Assembly (NCBI RefSeq): GCF_005491205.1
Contig: NZ_CP028035.1
Coordinates: 2,108,001 to 2,172,000, forward strand
Direction of reading: 5' to 3'
From: Nissabacter sp. SGAir0207
GTDB lineage: Bacteria; Pseudomonadota; Gammaproteobacteria; Enterobacterales; Enterobacteriaceae
DNA length: 64,000 bases
Shown here in pieces: positions 17,980-28,790 of this stretch. A program made the translations under genes and the position numbers. A model generated the notes under the pieces. That model was given only the letters and a program-made list of their open reading frames with translations, was not told the origin of the DNA and made no database searches. Within the stretch, counting starts at the first letter, position 1. The number at the start of each line of letters is the position of its first letter.

Positions 17980-19032
17980 TCAGTTGCGGGTGGTGCCTTT
18001 GGTCAGCGCGCCCTTGACCTGGCCAATCAAGTCGCGGCGGAAGTCGCCGAGGCGGGGTTTATCATCCTCCAGCCACGGCAGCGGGCGGCACAACTCCATC
18101 GCCTTGATGCCGAGCCGGGCGGTCAGCAGCCCGGCACCGATGCCCTGCGCCGCGCGGGCGGAGAGCCGGGCGGCCAGATCCTGCGACAACCAGTCCACCC
18201 CCACCTCGCGCACCAGCTCCGATGCGCCAGCAAAGGCGATGTTCAACAGCACCAGCCGGAACAGCCGCAGTCGGCTGAAGTAGCCCAGCTCAATGCCATA
18301 CAGTTGCGCGATGCGGTTAACCAGCCGCAGGTTGCGCCAGGCGATAAAGGCCATGTCCACCAGCGCCAGCGGGCTGACGGCGATCATCAACGCTGACTCG
18401 GCGGCGGAGTGGCTGATCTCGCGGCGTGCCTGCTGATCGAGTACTGGCTGCACCAGCTGCGCGTAGAGCGCCACCACCTCGCGGTCGCTCTGCGTCTCAT
18501 GCAACGAGGCTTGCCAGCGCTGAAGCGCCGGGTGGCCGCGGTCAATACCGGCCTGCTGTGCCAGATTTTCGCAGAACGCCCGCCCCTGCCCCAACGCGTG
18601 GCTGTGCAACAGGTCACGGGCGGTGTCGCGCATCTCCGCACGTTGCCGCAGGCGGTAGAGGCGTCGCCACTCGGTGATCAGCGACCCCGCCCCGGCGACC
18701 ACTACCAGCCCACCGGCCACGCAGCCGCCCAGCGCAATCCACTCCTGCTGCACCCACGCCTGATGCGCCCACTGCACCCCCTGTGCCACCACGCTAATGC
18801 CAAAAATCCCCAGCCCCAGCGTCACCATGCGCCGCCACAGGCTGCGGCGTGGCTTCAGCGCCTGCGCCACTGCCGCTTCGGCCTCGCCCTCTGCCACCGG
18901 CTCCTCAGCGTGGGCTGGCAGGAAGTGCTCCGCCTCCTCACCGCTGAAGGCCTGTGCCGCACGCAGCGGCGGCGGCTCCGGGTGCGCCAGCGGCGCCTCA
19001 AAGTTGATGCGTGGTTTCAGCGGCTCGTTCAT
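17980..19032 (-). CDS. ycjF: YcjF, UPF0283 inner-membrane protein
   Basis: Membrane protein of the YcjF/TIGR01620 family, 350 aa. The N-terminus is soluble and acidic (1-65); two membrane helices lie around 70-125; a conserved cytoplasmic domain follows with [58 protein letters not shown] and a C-terminal [13 protein letters not shown]. It overlaps the ycjX stop by 4 bases, so translation is probably coupled. The pair follows pspD as part of the phage-shock locus. The molecular function is not known; a supporting role in envelope stress is inferred from co-location. Confidence 0.93.
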   Translation of the reverse strand: MNEPLKPRINFEAPLAHPEPPPLRAAQAFSGEEAEHFLPAHAEEPVAEGEAEAAVAQALKPRRSLWRRMVTLGLGIFGISVVAQGVQWAHQAWVQQEWIALGGCVAGGLVVVAGAGSLITEWRRLYRLRQRAEMRDTARDLLHSHALGQGRAFCENLAQQAGIDRGHPALQRWQASLHETQSDREVVALYAQLVQPVLDQQARREISHSAAESALMIAVSPLALVDMAFIAWRNLRLVNRIAQLYGIELGYFSRLRLFRLVLLNIAFAGASELVREVGVDWLSQDLAARLSARAAQGIGAGLLTARLGIKAMELCRPLPWLEDDKPRLGDFRRDLIGQVKGALTKGTTRN

Positions 19033-20426
19033 CGCAATTTATCTCCCAATAAAAACTCCATCACCGCATCCAGCCGGATGTGCGGCAGCGGCGTATCGAC
19101 ACCCATCGCCTGCGGCCGGAACTGCTCAAAGTGGAACCCCTGCCGCTGCCAGAAATCCGGGTCAGGCAGCCGGGCCGGCACCTCGCCGGGGAACAGGGTG
19201 AGCGGCGCGCCATCGGCCAGCCGTTGGCCCTTCAGCGCCGGTACCGGCTGGCCCTGATAGTCAATCATGCCCGCCTGTGTCGCCTGCACCGAGGCCAGCC
19301 CAACGCAGTCCATGCTGATCCCCTCGAAGGCGGCATTCTGCCACGCCTCCTGCACCAGCTGCTGCAACAGCGACACCAGATTGGCATGTTGGTCGCCGGT
19401 GATGTGGTCGGCCTTGGTGGCGGCAAACATCAGTTTGTCGATGCAGGGGGCGAACAGCCGACGGTAGAGCGTGCGTTTGCCATAGTGGAAACTCTGCATC
19501 AGCTGGGTCAGCGCCAGCCGCATGTCATTGAACGCCTGCGGCCCGCTGTTGAGGGGTTGCAGGCAGTCCACCAGCACAATCTGCCGATCGAAGCGAACAA
19601 AGTGCTCCTTATAGAAGCCTTTGACGACGTGCTGGCAGTAGTAGTGGAAGCGCTCACGCAACATGCCGATGTTGGTCTGCTTGCCAGCCTGCGCCAGCCG
19701 CGCCTCGCCCAGCGCATTGATCTCCGGCCAGGGGAAAAACTGCAACGCCGGTGCGCCAGCCAGTTCACCCGGCAACACAAAGCGGCCCGGCTGGATGAAG
19801 TGCAGCCCCTCCTCCTTGCAACGGATCAGGTAGTCGCTGTAGGCCTGAGCGATGGCCGCCAGCAGGTTCTCATCGGCCGGGGCCAGCGGATCGCAACGAC
19901 GGCACAGCTCCAGCCAGGGTTTGGCCCATTCGGCGCGTTGCCCCTGCAACAGGCCGCCCATCTGCCGCGACCACTCCAGATAGGAGTGATCCAGCATCGG
20001 CAGGTCGAGCAGCCACTCGCCGGGATAGTCGACAATCTCCAGATAGAGGGTGGCGGTCTCCTTGAAGTGGCGCAGCAGCGACTCCTGCGAGCGGAAGCGC
20101 AGCGCCAGCCGCATCTCGCTGACGCCGCGGGTTGGCGCTGGCCAGGTGGGCGGCGCGCCATAGAGCGAGGCCAGCCCTTCATCATAACGGAAACGGGGAA
20201 TGCCGAGATCGCGCTGGGGCACGCGTTTGACGCCCAGCAGGCGATCCTCCCGGGCGGCGGCGAACAGCGGCAAGCGGGCGCCGCTGTGCAGGTGGAGCAG
20301 TTGGTTGACGAAGGCGGTGATAAAGGCGGTTTTGCCGCTGCGGCTCAAGCCAGTGACGGCCAGCCGCAGATGCCGATCCATGCCGCGGTTGACCAAAGAC
20401 GTTAACTCATTTTGTAATCGTTTCAT
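19029..20426 (-). CDS. ycjX: YcjX, DUF463 P-loop GTPase-like protein
   Basis: Predicted nucleotide-binding protein, 465 aa. The Walker A motif [10 protein letters not shown] is near residues 25-34. [13 protein letters not shown] acts as a Walker B/switch region, and [10 protein letters not shown] is a G4-like motif, consistent with GTP binding. In E. coli it is transcribed with the psp genes. Its start overlaps the end of pspD by 20 bases. The role in the stress response is not established. Confidence 0.94.
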   Translation of the reverse strand: MKRLQNELTSLVNRGMDRHLRLAVTGLSRSGKTAFITAFVNQLLHLHSGARLPLFAAAREDRLLGVKRVPQRDLGIPRFRYDEGLASLYGAPPTWPAPTRGVSEMRLALRFRSQESLLRHFKETATLYLEIVDYPGEWLLDLPMLDHSYLEWSRQMGGLLQGQRAEWAKPWLELCRRCDPLAPADENLLAAIAQAYSDYLIRCKEEGLHFIQPGRFVLPGELAGAPALQFFPWPEINALGEARLAQAGKQTNIGMLRERFHYYCQHVVKGFYKEHFVRFDRQIVLVDCLQPLNSGPQAFNDMRLALTQLMQSFHYGKRTLYRRLFAPCIDKLMFAATKADHITGDQHANLVSLLQQLVQEAWQNAAFEGISMDCVGLASVQATQAGMIDYQGQPVPALKGQRLADGAPLTLFPGEVPARLPDPDFWQRQGFHFEQFRPQAMGVDTPLPHIRLDAVMEFLLGDKLR

Positions 20427-20649
20427 TCGGCTCCTTGGTGAAACGGCCCAGCAGCGCGGTCAACCCACGCTTCAACAATGGTTCCAGCACCAGCGCCAGA
20501 ACAAAACGCAACGGGCGGCTGCCCACCACGCCCAGAATGCGCGTCGCCACACCCGCCGGGCCATAACTGATCGCCATCATAAACAGAAAGCGCAGTACTT
20601 TTTTCAGTATATGGCTTTTCGCCGGTGCAGCAGAAGCATAGCGTGTCAC
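20407..20649 (-). CDS. pspD: PspD, phage shock protein D
   Basis: Small inner-membrane-associated protein of the psp operon, 80 aa (73 in E. coli). Conserved core ISYGPAGVATRILGVVGSRPLRFVLALVLEPLLKRG. The frame extends upstream without an obvious site, whereas the GTG at 20649 has AAGGAG 8 bases before it and gives a family-sized product, so GTG is preferred. It lies 69 bases after pspC and overlaps ycjX. The function is poorly known. Confidence 0.85.
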   Translation of the reverse strand: MTRYASAAPAKSHILKKVLRFLFMMAISYGPAGVATRILGVVGSRPLRFVLALVLEPLLKRGLTALLGRFTKEPNETITK

Positions 20650-20718
20650 GATGGCAACTCCTTGGAAAATCAGGCTACGGCGTGTGCGCCGGCACACGCC
20701 GCCGGGATCAAGGTGGGA

Positions 20719-21069
20719 TTACAGCTGGCGGAAACGGCTGCGGACGCCAAAGGTTTCGGAGGTGACATAGCGCTCCATCTCTCGCAGCCGTTGCTCACTC
20801 TGGCTGAGCACCGCGTCTGCCTCATCCAGCAGCTCATGCGGGGTGGCTTCCGGCTCGTCCTGATAGCGGTTGGCTGGCACCGGATCGAGCACAAAGCAGA
20901 GGATCACATAGGCCAGCACGGTAAAGAAGAACAGCCCGAAGAACAGGGAGAGCACCACCATGACGCGCAGCAACTTCACCGGCACGTTGAAGTAGTGGGC
21001 CAAACCAGCCAGCACCCCTTTCAGCATCCCCTCTTCCGGCACACGGTACAGTTTCTTTTCGTTGGTCAT
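20719..21069 (-). CDS. pspC: PspC, membrane sensor of the phage-shock response
   Basis: Inner-membrane protein, 116 aa, that with PspB senses envelope damage and draws PspA away from PspF. The PspC domain KKLYRVPEEGMLKGVLAGLAHYFNVPVKLLRV is followed by a membrane helix (MVVLSLFFGLFFFTVLAYVILCF) and a C-terminal part with the leucine-rich LREMERYVTSETFGVRSRFRQL. The ATG at 21069 shares one base with the pspB stop (TAATG), indicating coupled translation; an ATG five codons upstream is less likely. Confidence 0.95.
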   Translation of the reverse strand: MTNEKKLYRVPEEGMLKGVLAGLAHYFNVPVKLLRVMVVLSLFFGLFFFTVLAYVILCFVLDPVPANRYQDEPEATPHELLDEADAVLSQSEQRLREMERYVTSETFGVRSRFRQL

Positions 21070-21293
21070 TATGAGTCTCTCCATTGCGGGTGTTCAGCAT
21101 CCAAAATCTCCTCCAGCGCGCGGATCCGCTCCTGCATCCGGCGCGCATCCTGCGTCAGCTGGGTCAGGTGGTGCAGATCCTGCTGGCTGAGCTGCCCGCC
21201 GCGCTGCTGGCGGCTGTAGTGCAGCCAGAGCCAGATCGGGGCGACGAACAGAACAAAGATGGTCAGCGGAATGGCTAAAAATAGGGCGCTCAT
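21069..21293 (-). CDS. pspB: PspB, phage shock protein B
   Basis: Bitopic inner-membrane protein, 74 aa, and partner of PspC in stress sensing. An N-terminal membrane helix (ALFLAIPLTIFVLFVAPIWLWLHY) is followed by a cytoplasmic coiled coil with a leucine zipper (LSQQDLHHLTQLTQDARRMQERIRALEEIL). A TCTCCTT-complement ribosome site precedes the ATG. It lies 61 bases after pspA. Confidence 0.95.
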   Translation of the reverse strand: MSALFLAIPLTIFVLFVAPIWLWLHYSRQQRGGQLSQQDLHHLTQLTQDARRMQERIRALEEILDAEHPQWRDS

Positions 21294-21354
21294 TACTTCT
21301 CCTTAGTCTTGCTGTCAGGCCGCCGGCCCGCCGATGCAGGCCGGTCGCTGCCGG

Positions 21355-22020
21355 TTACTCCGGGCGTTGCATTTTGGCCTTCAGGGCCGCCAGCTGGGCG
21401 CTGATCTCATCGTCGGCCTTCAGTTCGGCGAACTCCTGGCTCAGTGACTTCTTCTTGCCAATGCTGTGGCTCTCCGCCTCGGCTTCCATCTGGTCGATGC
21501 GGCGCTCAAACTGTTCAAAGCGCACCATCGCCTCATCCAGCTTGCCGCTGTCGAGCTGGCGGCGTACATCACGCGAGGAGGCCGCCGCCTGATGGCGCAG
21601 GGTCAGCGCCTGCTGGCGTGCGCGCGTTTCGGTCAGCTTTTTCTCCAGCTCGCCAATCTCACCCTTCATGCGATCCAGCGTCTCTTCCACGACGGTCACC
21701 TCTTCTTTCAGGGTGGTGACCAGATCGGAGAGCTTCTGCTTCTCGATCAGCGCGGCGCGGGCCAGATCCTCTTTATCACGGCGCAGGGCCAGTTCGGCCT
21801 TCTCCTGCCACTCCGCCTGCTGGGCCTCGCCCTGCTCAATGCGGCGCAGCAGCTGTTTTTTCTCGGCCAGCGCGCGGGCGGAGGTGGAGCGCACCTCAAC
21901 CAACGTATCTTCCATCTCCTGAATCATCAGGCGCACCAGCTTCTGTGGATCTTCCGCCTTGTCCAACAGGGCGTTGATGTTGGCATTTACGATGTCGGCG
22001 AAACGCGAAAAGATACCCAT
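21355..22020 (-). CDS. pspA: PspA, phage shock effector and PspF inhibitor
   Basis: Peripheral membrane protein of the PspA/IM30 (ESCRT-III-like) family, 221 aa. In rest it binds and inhibits PspF; under stress it oligomerises on the membrane and limits proton leak. It begins [29 protein letters not shown], an amphipathic helix, and is otherwise coiled coil with [35 protein letters not shown]. In-frame ATGs upstream are passed over because MGIFSRF is invariant. First gene of pspABCD, read from the sigma-54 promoter at 22093-22109. Confidence 0.97.
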   Translation of the reverse strand: MGIFSRFADIVNANINALLDKAEDPQKLVRLMIQEMEDTLVEVRSTSARALAEKKQLLRRIEQGEAQQAEWQEKAELALRRDKEDLARAALIEKQKLSDLVTTLKEEVTVVEETLDRMKGEIGELEKKLTETRARQQALTLRHQAAASSRDVRRQLDSGKLDEAMVRFEQFERRIDQMEAEAESHSIGKKKSLSQEFAELKADDEISAQLAALKAKMQRPE

Positions 22021-22092
22021 AAAATGCTTCCTCTTTGACGTTGGCGCATGATGCGCCTTAAACATAGGATTGCCATCCGGCACCAAGGGTAA

Positions 22093-22109
22093 TTCAAGCG
22101 GCGTGCCAA
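22093..22109 (-). promoter_or_regulatory. Sigma-54 promoter of pspABCD
   Basis: On the minus strand TTGGCACGCCGCTTGAA fits the -24/-12 pattern: GG, ten bases, then GA where consensus is GC. It is 73 bases before the pspA ATG in the pspF-pspA gap, as expected for a PspF-activated promoter. PspF enhancer sites should lie to its right, toward pspF. Confidence 0.82.
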
Positions 22110-22215
22110 CTTTTTGGAAAAATTATCCTGCTGAAATAGATGCACTTTTTATCCAGCGGGCTGCTAAGCTAAAACAGGGCTATGTCATTTTCACTAACTA
22201 ATGGCGAATTTCACC

Positions 22216-23229
22216 ATGAGCGAATCCTTAGATAACCTGCTGGGCGAGGCCAATGAGTTTATTGAGGTGCTGGAGCAGGTGTCGCGTCTGGCAAAGCTGA
22301 ACAAACCCGTGCTGGTGATTGGCGAGCGCGGTACCGGCAAGGAGTTGATTGCCCACCGGCTGCACTACCTCTCTGACCGTTGGCAAGGGCCGTTTATCTC
22401 GCTCAACTGCGCGGCGCTGAACGAGAACCTGCTGGACTCCGAACTGTTTGGCCATGAGGCGGGGGCGTTCACTGGCGCGCAGCGCCGCCATCTGGGACGA
22501 TTTGAGCGCGCTGACGGCGGCACGCTGTTTTTGGATGAGCTGGCGACCGCGCCGATGCTGGTGCAGGAGAAGCTGTTGCGGGTGATTGAGTATGGCCAGC
22601 TGGAGCGCGTCGGCGGCAGCCAGCCGCTGCGGGTCGATGTGCGGCTGGTGTGTGCCACCCACGCTGACCTGCCAGCGCTGGCGGCGGCCGGCAAGTTCCG
22701 CGCCGACCTGCTCGACCGGCTGGCGTTTGACGTGGTGCCGCTGCCGCCGCTGCGCCGCCGCCAGCAGGACATCATGCTGCTGGCGGAGCACTTCGCCATC
22801 TCCATGTGCCGCGAGCTGCACCTGCCGCTGTTTCCCGGCTTCAGCGAGCGCGCCCGTGCCACCCTGCTGGGCTATGGCTGGCCGGGCAACGTGCGTGAAC
22901 TGAAAAACGTAGTGGAGCGCTCGATGTATCGCCACGGCACCAGCGACCACGCGCTGGATGAGATCATCCTCAACCCCTTCCAGCCACAGGGAGCCGCGCC
23001 AGAGCCGTCCACCGCCCAGACTGGCGCACTGCCGCCGCTGCCGCTGGATCTGCGCGGCTGGCAGCACCAGCAGGAGCATGACCTGCTGCGGCAGGCGCTG
23101 GCTCAGGCGCACTATAACCAGCGCCGTGCCGCCACCCTGCTCGGCCTCACCTACCACCAGCTGCGCGGGATGCTGAAAAAACATGCTCTTTTGCCGGGCG
23201 AAGGGCCAGAAACGACAAAAAATCTCTGA
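22216..23229 (+). CDS. pspF: PspF, sigma-54-dependent activator of the psp operon
   Basis: AAA+ ATPase that remodels sigma-54 holoenzyme at the pspA promoter; 337 aa. It lacks an N-terminal receiver domain and is controlled by PspA binding. Walker A GERGTGKELIAHRL, the sigma-54-contacting GAFTGAQRRH loop, Walker B GGTLFLDELATAP, an arginine-finger region FRADLLDRL and a C-terminal helix-turn-helix (RRAATLLGLTYHQLRGMLKKH) are present. The ATG at 22216 aligns with the E. coli start; an in-frame ATG at 22201 would add five residues and neither has a strong ribosome site. Divergent from pspA. Confidence 0.95.
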   Translation: MSESLDNLLGEANEFIEVLEQVSRLAKLNKPVLVIGERGTGKELIAHRLHYLSDRWQGPFISLNCAALNENLLDSELFGHEAGAFTGAQRRHLGRFERADGGTLFLDELATAPMLVQEKLLRVIEYGQLERVGGSQPLRVDVRLVCATHADLPALAAAGKFRADLLDRLAFDVVPLPPLRRRQQDIMLLAEHFAISMCRELHLPLFPGFSERARATLLGYGWPGNVRELKNVVERSMYRHGTSDHALDEIILNPFQPQGAAPEPSTAQTGALPPLPLDLRGWQHQQEHDLLRQALAQAHYNQRRAATLLGLTYHQLRGMLKKHALLPGEGPETTKNL

Positions 23230-23317
23230 CCCAAGGCCCGCTACCGGCGCAACAGATTGGGGTGATCGCCAGAGTACGGTACAATCATCTTATTGCTTAC
23301 TTAACAATGAAGCGCTT

Positions 23318-24961
23318 ATGCGAGTTTTAACCTATTGGATGCTGGCGCTGGCCGGTCTGGCCAGCAGCGTCTGTGCCGCGCCCCGGCCGGTGCCCGCCAC
23401 ACCCCCGGACATCCGCCAGAGCGGGTTCGTCTACTGTGTCAGCGGCGTCCTCAACACCTTCAACCCGCAGATGGCCAGCAGCGGGCTGACGATCGACACT
23501 TTGGCGGCGCAGATCTACGATCGCCTGCTGGATGTTGACCCCTACACCTACCGGCTGATCCCGGAGCTGGCGCAACGCTGGGAAGTGCTCGACAACGGCG
23601 CGACCTACCGTTTCCACCTGCGCCGCGATGTGCCGTTCCAGACCACTGGCTGGTTCACGCCGACCCGCAAGCTGAATGCCGATGATGTGGTATTCAGCTT
23701 CCGGCGGATCATTGACGCGCACCACCCCTACCATGAGATCAACGGCGGCAGCTACCCCTACTTTGACAGCCTGCGCTTCGCGGAGAGCGTCAAGCGCATC
23801 CGCAAGCTGGATGACAATACGGTGGAGTTCCAGCTCAACCAGCCAGACGCCTCTTTCCTCTGGCATCTGGCGACCCACTACGCGCCGGTGCTGTCGGCCG
23901 AGTATGCCGATAACCTGACCCGGATTGGCCGTCAGGAGGAGCTGGATCGCGAACCAGTGGGCACCGGGCCGTTCATGCTTAATGAGTACCGCGCCGGGCA
24001 GTATATCCGTCTGGCGCGCAACGGCGCCTACTGGAAGGGCGTGCCGCGGATGCCGCAGGTGATCATTGATCTGGGTGCCGGTGGCACGGGCCGCTTGTCC
24101 AAATTGCTGACCGGCGAGTGCGACGTGCTGGCCTATCCGGCCGCCAGCCAGCTCACCATCCTGCGTGACGACCCGCGCCTGCGGATGACGCTGCGCCCCG
24201 GCATGAACGTCGCTTATCTGGCGTTCAATACTGGCAAGCCGCCCCTCGACAACCCGAAGGTGCGGGAAGCGATTGCGCTGGCGATCAATAATCAGCGCCT
24301 GATGCAGTCCATCTACTACGGCACCGCCGAAACCGCCGCCTCGATCCTGCCACGCGCCTCCTGGGCCTATGACAACGCCTCGCGCGTGACGGCCTATGAC
24401 CCGGCGCGCGCGCGCCAGCTGCTGCAAAGTCAGGGCATCACCAATTTGCAACTGCACCTCTGGGTGCCGACCGCCTCACAATCCTATAACCCCAGTCCGC
24501 TGAAGACCGCGGAGCTGATCCAGGCTGATCTGGCTCAGGTGGGCATTCAGGTGGTGATTCGCCCGGTGGAGGGGCGCTATCAGGAGGCGCGGCTGATGGA
24601 GATGAACCACGACCTGACGCTGGCGGGCTGGGCCACGGACAGCAACGACCCGGACAGCTTCTTCCGGCCGCTGCTGAGCTGTGCGGCCATCGCCTCGCAG
24701 ACCAACTACGCGCACTGGTGCAACAGCGAGTTTGATGCCCTGTTGCAACGCGCCTTGCGCTCCCAACAGCTGGCCCAGCGCATCGATGAGTACCAGCAGG
24801 CGCAGCGCATTCTGGCGGAGCAGCTGCCGGTGCTGCCGCTCGCCTCTTCGCTGCGCTTGCAGGCCTACCGTTATGACATCAAGGGGCTGGTGCTCAGCCC
24901 GTTTGGCAACGCCTCGTTCGCTGGGGTGTACCGCGAGGCCCCGGAGGGATCGCAACCATGA
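23318..24961 (+). CDS. sapA: SapA, periplasmic peptide-binding protein
   Basis: Solute-binding component of the SapABCDF transporter, 547 aa as in E. coli. The family is linked to antimicrobial-peptide sensitivity in Salmonella and to putrescine export and potassium uptake in E. coli, so the substrate is debated. Signal peptide [20 protein letters not shown], then APRPVP. SBP_bac_5 features are [54 protein letters not shown] and [19 protein letters not shown]. The ATG at 23318 gives a clean signal peptide. Its end overlaps sapB by 4 bases. Confidence 0.96.
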   Translation: MRVLTYWMLALAGLASSVCAAPRPVPATPPDIRQSGFVYCVSGVLNTFNPQMASSGLTIDTLAAQIYDRLLDVDPYTYRLIPELAQRWEVLDNGATYRFHLRRDVPFQTTGWFTPTRKLNADDVVFSFRRIIDAHHPYHEINGGSYPYFDSLRFAESVKRIRKLDDNTVEFQLNQPDASFLWHLATHYAPVLSAEYADNLTRIGRQEELDREPVGTGPFMLNEYRAGQYIRLARNGAYWKGVPRMPQVIIDLGAGGTGRLSKLLTGECDVLAYPAASQLTILRDDPRLRMTLRPGMNVAYLAFNTGKPPLDNPKVREAIALAINNQRLMQSIYYGTAETAASILPRASWAYDNASRVTAYDPARARQLLQSQGITNLQLHLWVPTASQSYNPSPLKTAELIQADLAQVGIQVVIRPVEGRYQEARLMEMNHDLTLAGWATDSNDPDSFFRPLLSCAAIASQTNYAHWCNSEFDALLQRALRSQQLAQRIDEYQQAQRILAEQLPVLPLASSLRLQAYRYDIKGLVLSPFGNASFAGVYREAPEGSQP

Positions 24962-25923
24962 TTATCTTTACCCTGCGCCGCCTGTTGCTGCTGGTGATCA
25001 CGCTGTTCCTGCTGTCGCTGGTGGGCTTCAGCCTCAGCTACTTTACGCCCCACGCCCCGTTGAGCGGCGCGGCGCTGACCGATGCCTACGCTTTCTACTT
25101 CCACAGCCTGTTGCAGTGGGAGTTTGGCGTCTCCAGCATTAATGGCCAGCCGATCCGCGAGCAGCTGCATGAGGTGTTCCCGGCGACCCTGGAGCTGTGC
25201 CTACTGGCCTTCGGGCTGGCGCTGCTGATCGGCATCCCGCTCGGCATCACCGCCGGGGTGACGCGCCACAAGTGGCCCGACACCCTGATCAGCACGCTGG
25301 CGCTGATTGGTTTCTCCATGCCGGTGTTCTGGCTGGCGCTGCTGCTGATGCTCTTCTTCTCGCTGCACCTCGGCTGGTTGCCGGTCTCTGGCCGGCTGGA
25401 TCTGCTCTACCAGCTGAAGCCAGTCACCGGCATTACGCTGGTGGATGCCTGGCTCTCTGACTCGCCCTACCGCCATGACATGCTGGTGAGCGCCCTGCGC
25501 CACCTGGTGCTGCCGGTGGCGGCGCTGGCGGTCGCCCCCACCACCGAGGTGGTGCGGCTGATGCGCATCAGCACCGATGAGGTGTTCAGCAAAAACTACA
25601 TCAAGGCCGCCGCCACCCGTGGCCTGTCGCGCTTTACCGTGATCCGCCGCCATGTGCTGCACAACGCGCTGCCGCCGATCATCCCCAAGCTGGGGCTACA
25701 GTTCTCCACCATGCTGACGCTGGCGATGATCACCGAGGTGGTGTTCAGCTGGCCGGGGCTGGGGCGCTGGCTGGTCAACGCCATCCGCCAGCAGGACTAT
25801 GCCGCCATCTCGGCCGGGGTGATGCTGGTCGGCGGGCTGGTGATTGTGGTGAACGTGCTCTCCGACATCCTGGGCGCGCTGACCAACCCATTGAAACATA
25901 AGGAGTGGTATGCCCTTCGATAA
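24958..25923 (+). CDS. sapB: SapB, ABC transporter permease
   Basis: Inner-membrane permease of the DppB/OppB type, 321 aa, six helices. It begins [24 protein letters not shown]. The EAA-type loop lies around [26 protein letters not shown]. It overlaps sapA by 4 and sapC by 14 bases, so the operon is tightly coupled. Confidence 0.96.
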   Translation: MIIFTLRRLLLLVITLFLLSLVGFSLSYFTPHAPLSGAALTDAYAFYFHSLLQWEFGVSSINGQPIREQLHEVFPATLELCLLAFGLALLIGIPLGITAGVTRHKWPDTLISTLALIGFSMPVFWLALLLMLFFSLHLGWLPVSGRLDLLYQLKPVTGITLVDAWLSDSPYRHDMLVSALRHLVLPVAALAVAPTTEVVRLMRISTDEVFSKNYIKAAATRGLSRFTVIRRHVLHNALPPIIPKLGLQFSTMLTLAMITEVVFSWPGLGRWLVNAIRQQDYAAISAGVMLVGGLVIVVNVLSDILGALTNPLKHKEWYALR

Positions 25924-26803
25924 CGTCTACCGCGAAAAGCGCACCATTGGCCCGATGCGGGCGCTCTGGCTGCACTTCTACCGCGACAGCCTGGCGATGA
26001 TCGGCTTCTACGGCGTGCTGCTGCTGCTGGTGCTCTGCCTGTTCGGCCACTACTTCGCGCCCTATACGCTTGACCAGCAGTTCCTCGGCTACCAACTGCT
26101 GCCGCCCTCCTGGTCGCGCTATGGCAACGTCTCCTTCTTCCTCGGCACCGATGATCTGGGGCGCGACATCCTGAGCCGCCTGCTTTCCGGCGCAGCGCCG
26201 ACGCTCGGCTCGGCCATCGTGGTCACCTTTGGCGCGGCGCTGTTTGGCATCCTGCTCGGGGTGCTGGCTGGCATCACCCACGGGCTGCGGTCGGCGGTGA
26301 TGAACCATGTGCTGGATACGCTGCTCTCCATCCCGACCCTGCTGCTGGCGATTGTGGTGGTGGCCTTCATTGGGCCGAAGCTGGAGCACGCGATGCTGGC
26401 GGTGTGGCTGGCGCTGGTGCCGCGCATGGTGCGCACTGTCTACAGCGCGGTACACGACGAGCTGGAAAAAGAGTATGTGGTGGCGGCGCGGCTGGACGGT
26501 GCTTCTATTCGTTATCTGCTCTGGTATGCCATACTTCCTAATATTGCTGCGGTGCTGGTGAGTGAGTTCACCCGCGCCCTCTCGATGGCGATCCTGGACA
26601 TCGCCGCCCTCGGTTTTCTCGATCTCGGTGCCCAGCTTCCCTCCCCGGAGTGGGGGGCGATGCTGGGAGACTCGCTGGAACTGGTCTACGTTGCCCCCTG
26701 GACAGTGATGCTGCCGGGCGCTGCCATTATGGTCAGCGTCCTGTTCATCAACCTGATGGGCGACGGTATGCGCCGGGCAATCAATGCGGGGATCGAATCA
26801 TGA
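25910..26803 (+). CDS. sapC: SapC, ABC transporter permease
   Basis: Second permease of the Sap transporter, DppC-like, 297 aa. It begins [20 protein letters not shown]. Hallmarks are [24 protein letters not shown] (the DppC/OppC signature) and the coupling loop [22 protein letters not shown]. It is followed by sapD after 43 bases. Confidence 0.96.
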   Translation: MPFDNVYREKRTIGPMRALWLHFYRDSLAMIGFYGVLLLLVLCLFGHYFAPYTLDQQFLGYQLLPPSWSRYGNVSFFLGTDDLGRDILSRLLSGAAPTLGSAIVVTFGAALFGILLGVLAGITHGLRSAVMNHVLDTLLSIPTLLLAIVVVAFIGPKLEHAMLAVWLALVPRMVRTVYSAVHDELEKEYVVAARLDGASIRYLLWYAILPNIAAVLVSEFTRALSMAILDIAALGFLDLGAQLPSPEWGAMLGDSLELVYVAPWTVMLPGAAIMVSVLFINLMGDGMRRAINAGIES

Positions 26804-26846
26804 CAGGTAGACAGATGCGTAATCTGATCCCGATGGGGGTGCGCTG

Positions 26847-27839
26847 ATGCCCCTGCTGGATATCCGTAACCTCACCATTGAGTTCATGACGCCGGACGGC
26901 CCGGTCAAGGCGGTCGATCGCGTCAGCATCTCGCTGATGGAGGGGGAAGTGCGCGGGCTGGTGGGTGAGTCCGGCTCGGGCAAGAGCCTGATCGCCAAAG
27001 CAATCTGCGGCGTGACCAAGGACAACTGGCGTGTCACCGCCGACCGCTTCCGTTTCAATGACATCGATCTGCTGCAACTGACGCCGCGCGAGCGGCGCAA
27101 GGTGGTGGGCCACCATGTGTCGATGATCTTCCAGGAGCCGCAATCCTGCCTCGATCCCTCGGAGAACATTGGCCGCCAGCTGATGCAGGCGATCCCCGGC
27201 TGGACTTTCAAAGGCAAATGGTGGCAACGCTGGCACTGGCGCAAGCGCCGGGCGATTGAGCTGCTGCACCGGGTGGGCATCAAGGATCACAAGGACATCA
27301 TGGGCAGTTACCCTTACGAGTTGACCGAGGGGGAGTGCCAGAAGGTGATGATCGCCATCGCGCTGGCCAACCAGCCACGGCTGCTGATTGCCGATGAGCC
27401 AACCAACGCGATGGAGCCGACCACTCAGGCGCAGATCTTCCGCCTGCTGGCGCGCCTGAACCAGAACAACAACACCACCATTCTGCTGATCAGCCACGAT
27501 TTGCAGATGATGAGCAAGTGGGCCAACCGCATCAATGTGCTCTACTGCGGCCAGACGGTGGAGAGCGCCACCTGTGAGGATCTGCTCTCCACGCCGCACC
27601 ACCCCTATACGCAGGCGCTGATCCGGGCGATGCCCGATTTTGGCCGCTCCCTGCCGCACAAGAGCCGGCTCAACACCCTGCCGGGGGCCATCCCCTCGCT
27701 GGAGCACCTGCCGATTGGCTGCCGGTTGGGGCCGCGCTGCCCCTATGCGCAGAAGAAGTGCATTGAGACGCCGCCGCTGAAGCCAGTGAAAAGCCACGCC
27801 TTCGCCTGCCACTTCCCGCTTAACATGGAGAAGTCGTGA
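26847..27839 (+). CDS. sapD: SapD, ABC transporter ATPase
   Basis: Cytoplasmic ATPase of the Sap transporter, 330 aa. Walker [16 protein letters not shown]-loop [11 protein letters not shown], a divergent signature ([19 protein letters not shown]) and Walker [17 protein letters not shown], with H-loop LLISHDL. The C-terminal oligopeptide-transporter extension has [19 protein letters not shown], whose cysteines match iron-sulfur-type motifs in Dpp/Opp ATPases. In E. coli SapD also supports Trk potassium uptake. It overlaps sapF by 4 bases. Confidence 0.96.
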   Translation: MPLLDIRNLTIEFMTPDGPVKAVDRVSISLMEGEVRGLVGESGSGKSLIAKAICGVTKDNWRVTADRFRFNDIDLLQLTPRERRKVVGHHVSMIFQEPQSCLDPSENIGRQLMQAIPGWTFKGKWWQRWHWRKRRAIELLHRVGIKDHKDIMGSYPYELTEGECQKVMIAIALANQPRLLIADEPTNAMEPTTQAQIFRLLARLNQNNNTTILLISHDLQMMSKWANRINVLYCGQTVESATCEDLLSTPHHPYTQALIRAMPDFGRSLPHKSRLNTLPGAIPSLEHLPIGCRLGPRCPYAQKKCIETPPLKPVKSHAFACHFPLNMEKS

Positions 27840-28648
27840 TGGAGACGCTGTTTGAGGTGCGCAACCTCAGCAAAACCTTCCGCTATCGCACCGGCATGTT
27901 CCGGCGCATGATGGTGGAAGCGGTGAAGCCCGTGAGCTTTACCCTGCGCGAGCGCCAGACGCTGGCGATCATCGGCGAGAACGGCTCCGGCAAATCGACG
28001 CTGGCGAAGATGCTCTCTGGCATGGTGGAGCCAAGCGGCGGCGAGATGCTGATCGACAACCATCCGCTGGAATTTGGTGATTACGGCTACCGCAGCCAGC
28101 GCATCCGCATGATTTTGCAAGACCCGAGCACCTCGCTCAATCCGCGCCAGCCCATCGGCCAACTGCTGGACGCGCCGCTGCGCATCAACACCGATCTGGA
28201 CGCGCCGTCGCGCGAGCAGCGTATCTACCAGACCCTGCGCCAGGTGGGACTGCTGCCTGACCACGCCAGCTACTATCCGCACATGCTGGCCGCTGGCCAG
28301 ACGCAGCGCGTGGCGCTGGCGCGCGCGCTGATCCTGCAACCCAAGGTGATCATCGCCGATGAGGCGCTGGCCTCACTGGATATGTCCATGCGCTCACAGA
28401 TCATCAACCTGATGCTGGAATTGCAGGAAAAACACGGCCTATCCTACATTTACGTGACCCAGCACTTGGGAATGATGAAACATATCAGCGATCAGGTGCT
28501 GGTGATGCACAACGGCGAGGTGGTGGAGCGCGGCTGTACCGCCGAGGTGTTGGCGGCACCGCTGCACGACCTCACCCGCCGCCTGATCCACAGCCACTTT
28601 GGGGAGGCGCTGACCGCCGACGCCTGGCGGCGCGATGGCCGGTTTTGA
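27836..28648 (+). CDS. sapF: SapF, ABC transporter ATPase
   Basis: Second ATPase of the Sap system, 270 aa. Walker [15 protein letters not shown], Walker [13 protein letters not shown] and H-loop YVTQHLG are clear. The usual LSGGQ signature is replaced by [15 protein letters not shown], as in other SapF proteins, so the two ATPase sites are probably not equivalent. Last gene of sapABCDF; fabI follows after 142 bases with a likely promoter of its own (TAGAAT at 28700). Confidence 0.96.
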   Translation: MMETLFEVRNLSKTFRYRTGMFRRMMVEAVKPVSFTLRERQTLAIIGENGSGKSTLAKMLSGMVEPSGGEMLIDNHPLEFGDYGYRSQRIRMILQDPSTSLNPRQPIGQLLDAPLRINTDLDAPSREQRIYQTLRQVGLLPDHASYYPHMLAAGQTQRVALARALILQPKVIIADEALASLDMSMRSQIINLMLELQEKHGLSYIYVTQHLGMMKHISDQVLVMHNGEVVERGCTAEVLAAPLHDLTRRLIHSHFGEALTADAWRRDGRF

Positions 28649-28790
28649 CCACTGATCGGAGCAGATCGCGAATCGTCTCCCAATTTCCTCCGGGCATGCT
28701 AGAATCGCCCGGTTTATTCACGCGGACGCGCGGCCAGGCCAGATGCCGGCGCGCCCTCCGCACGCAACAATGACCACAAGGATTATTGCT

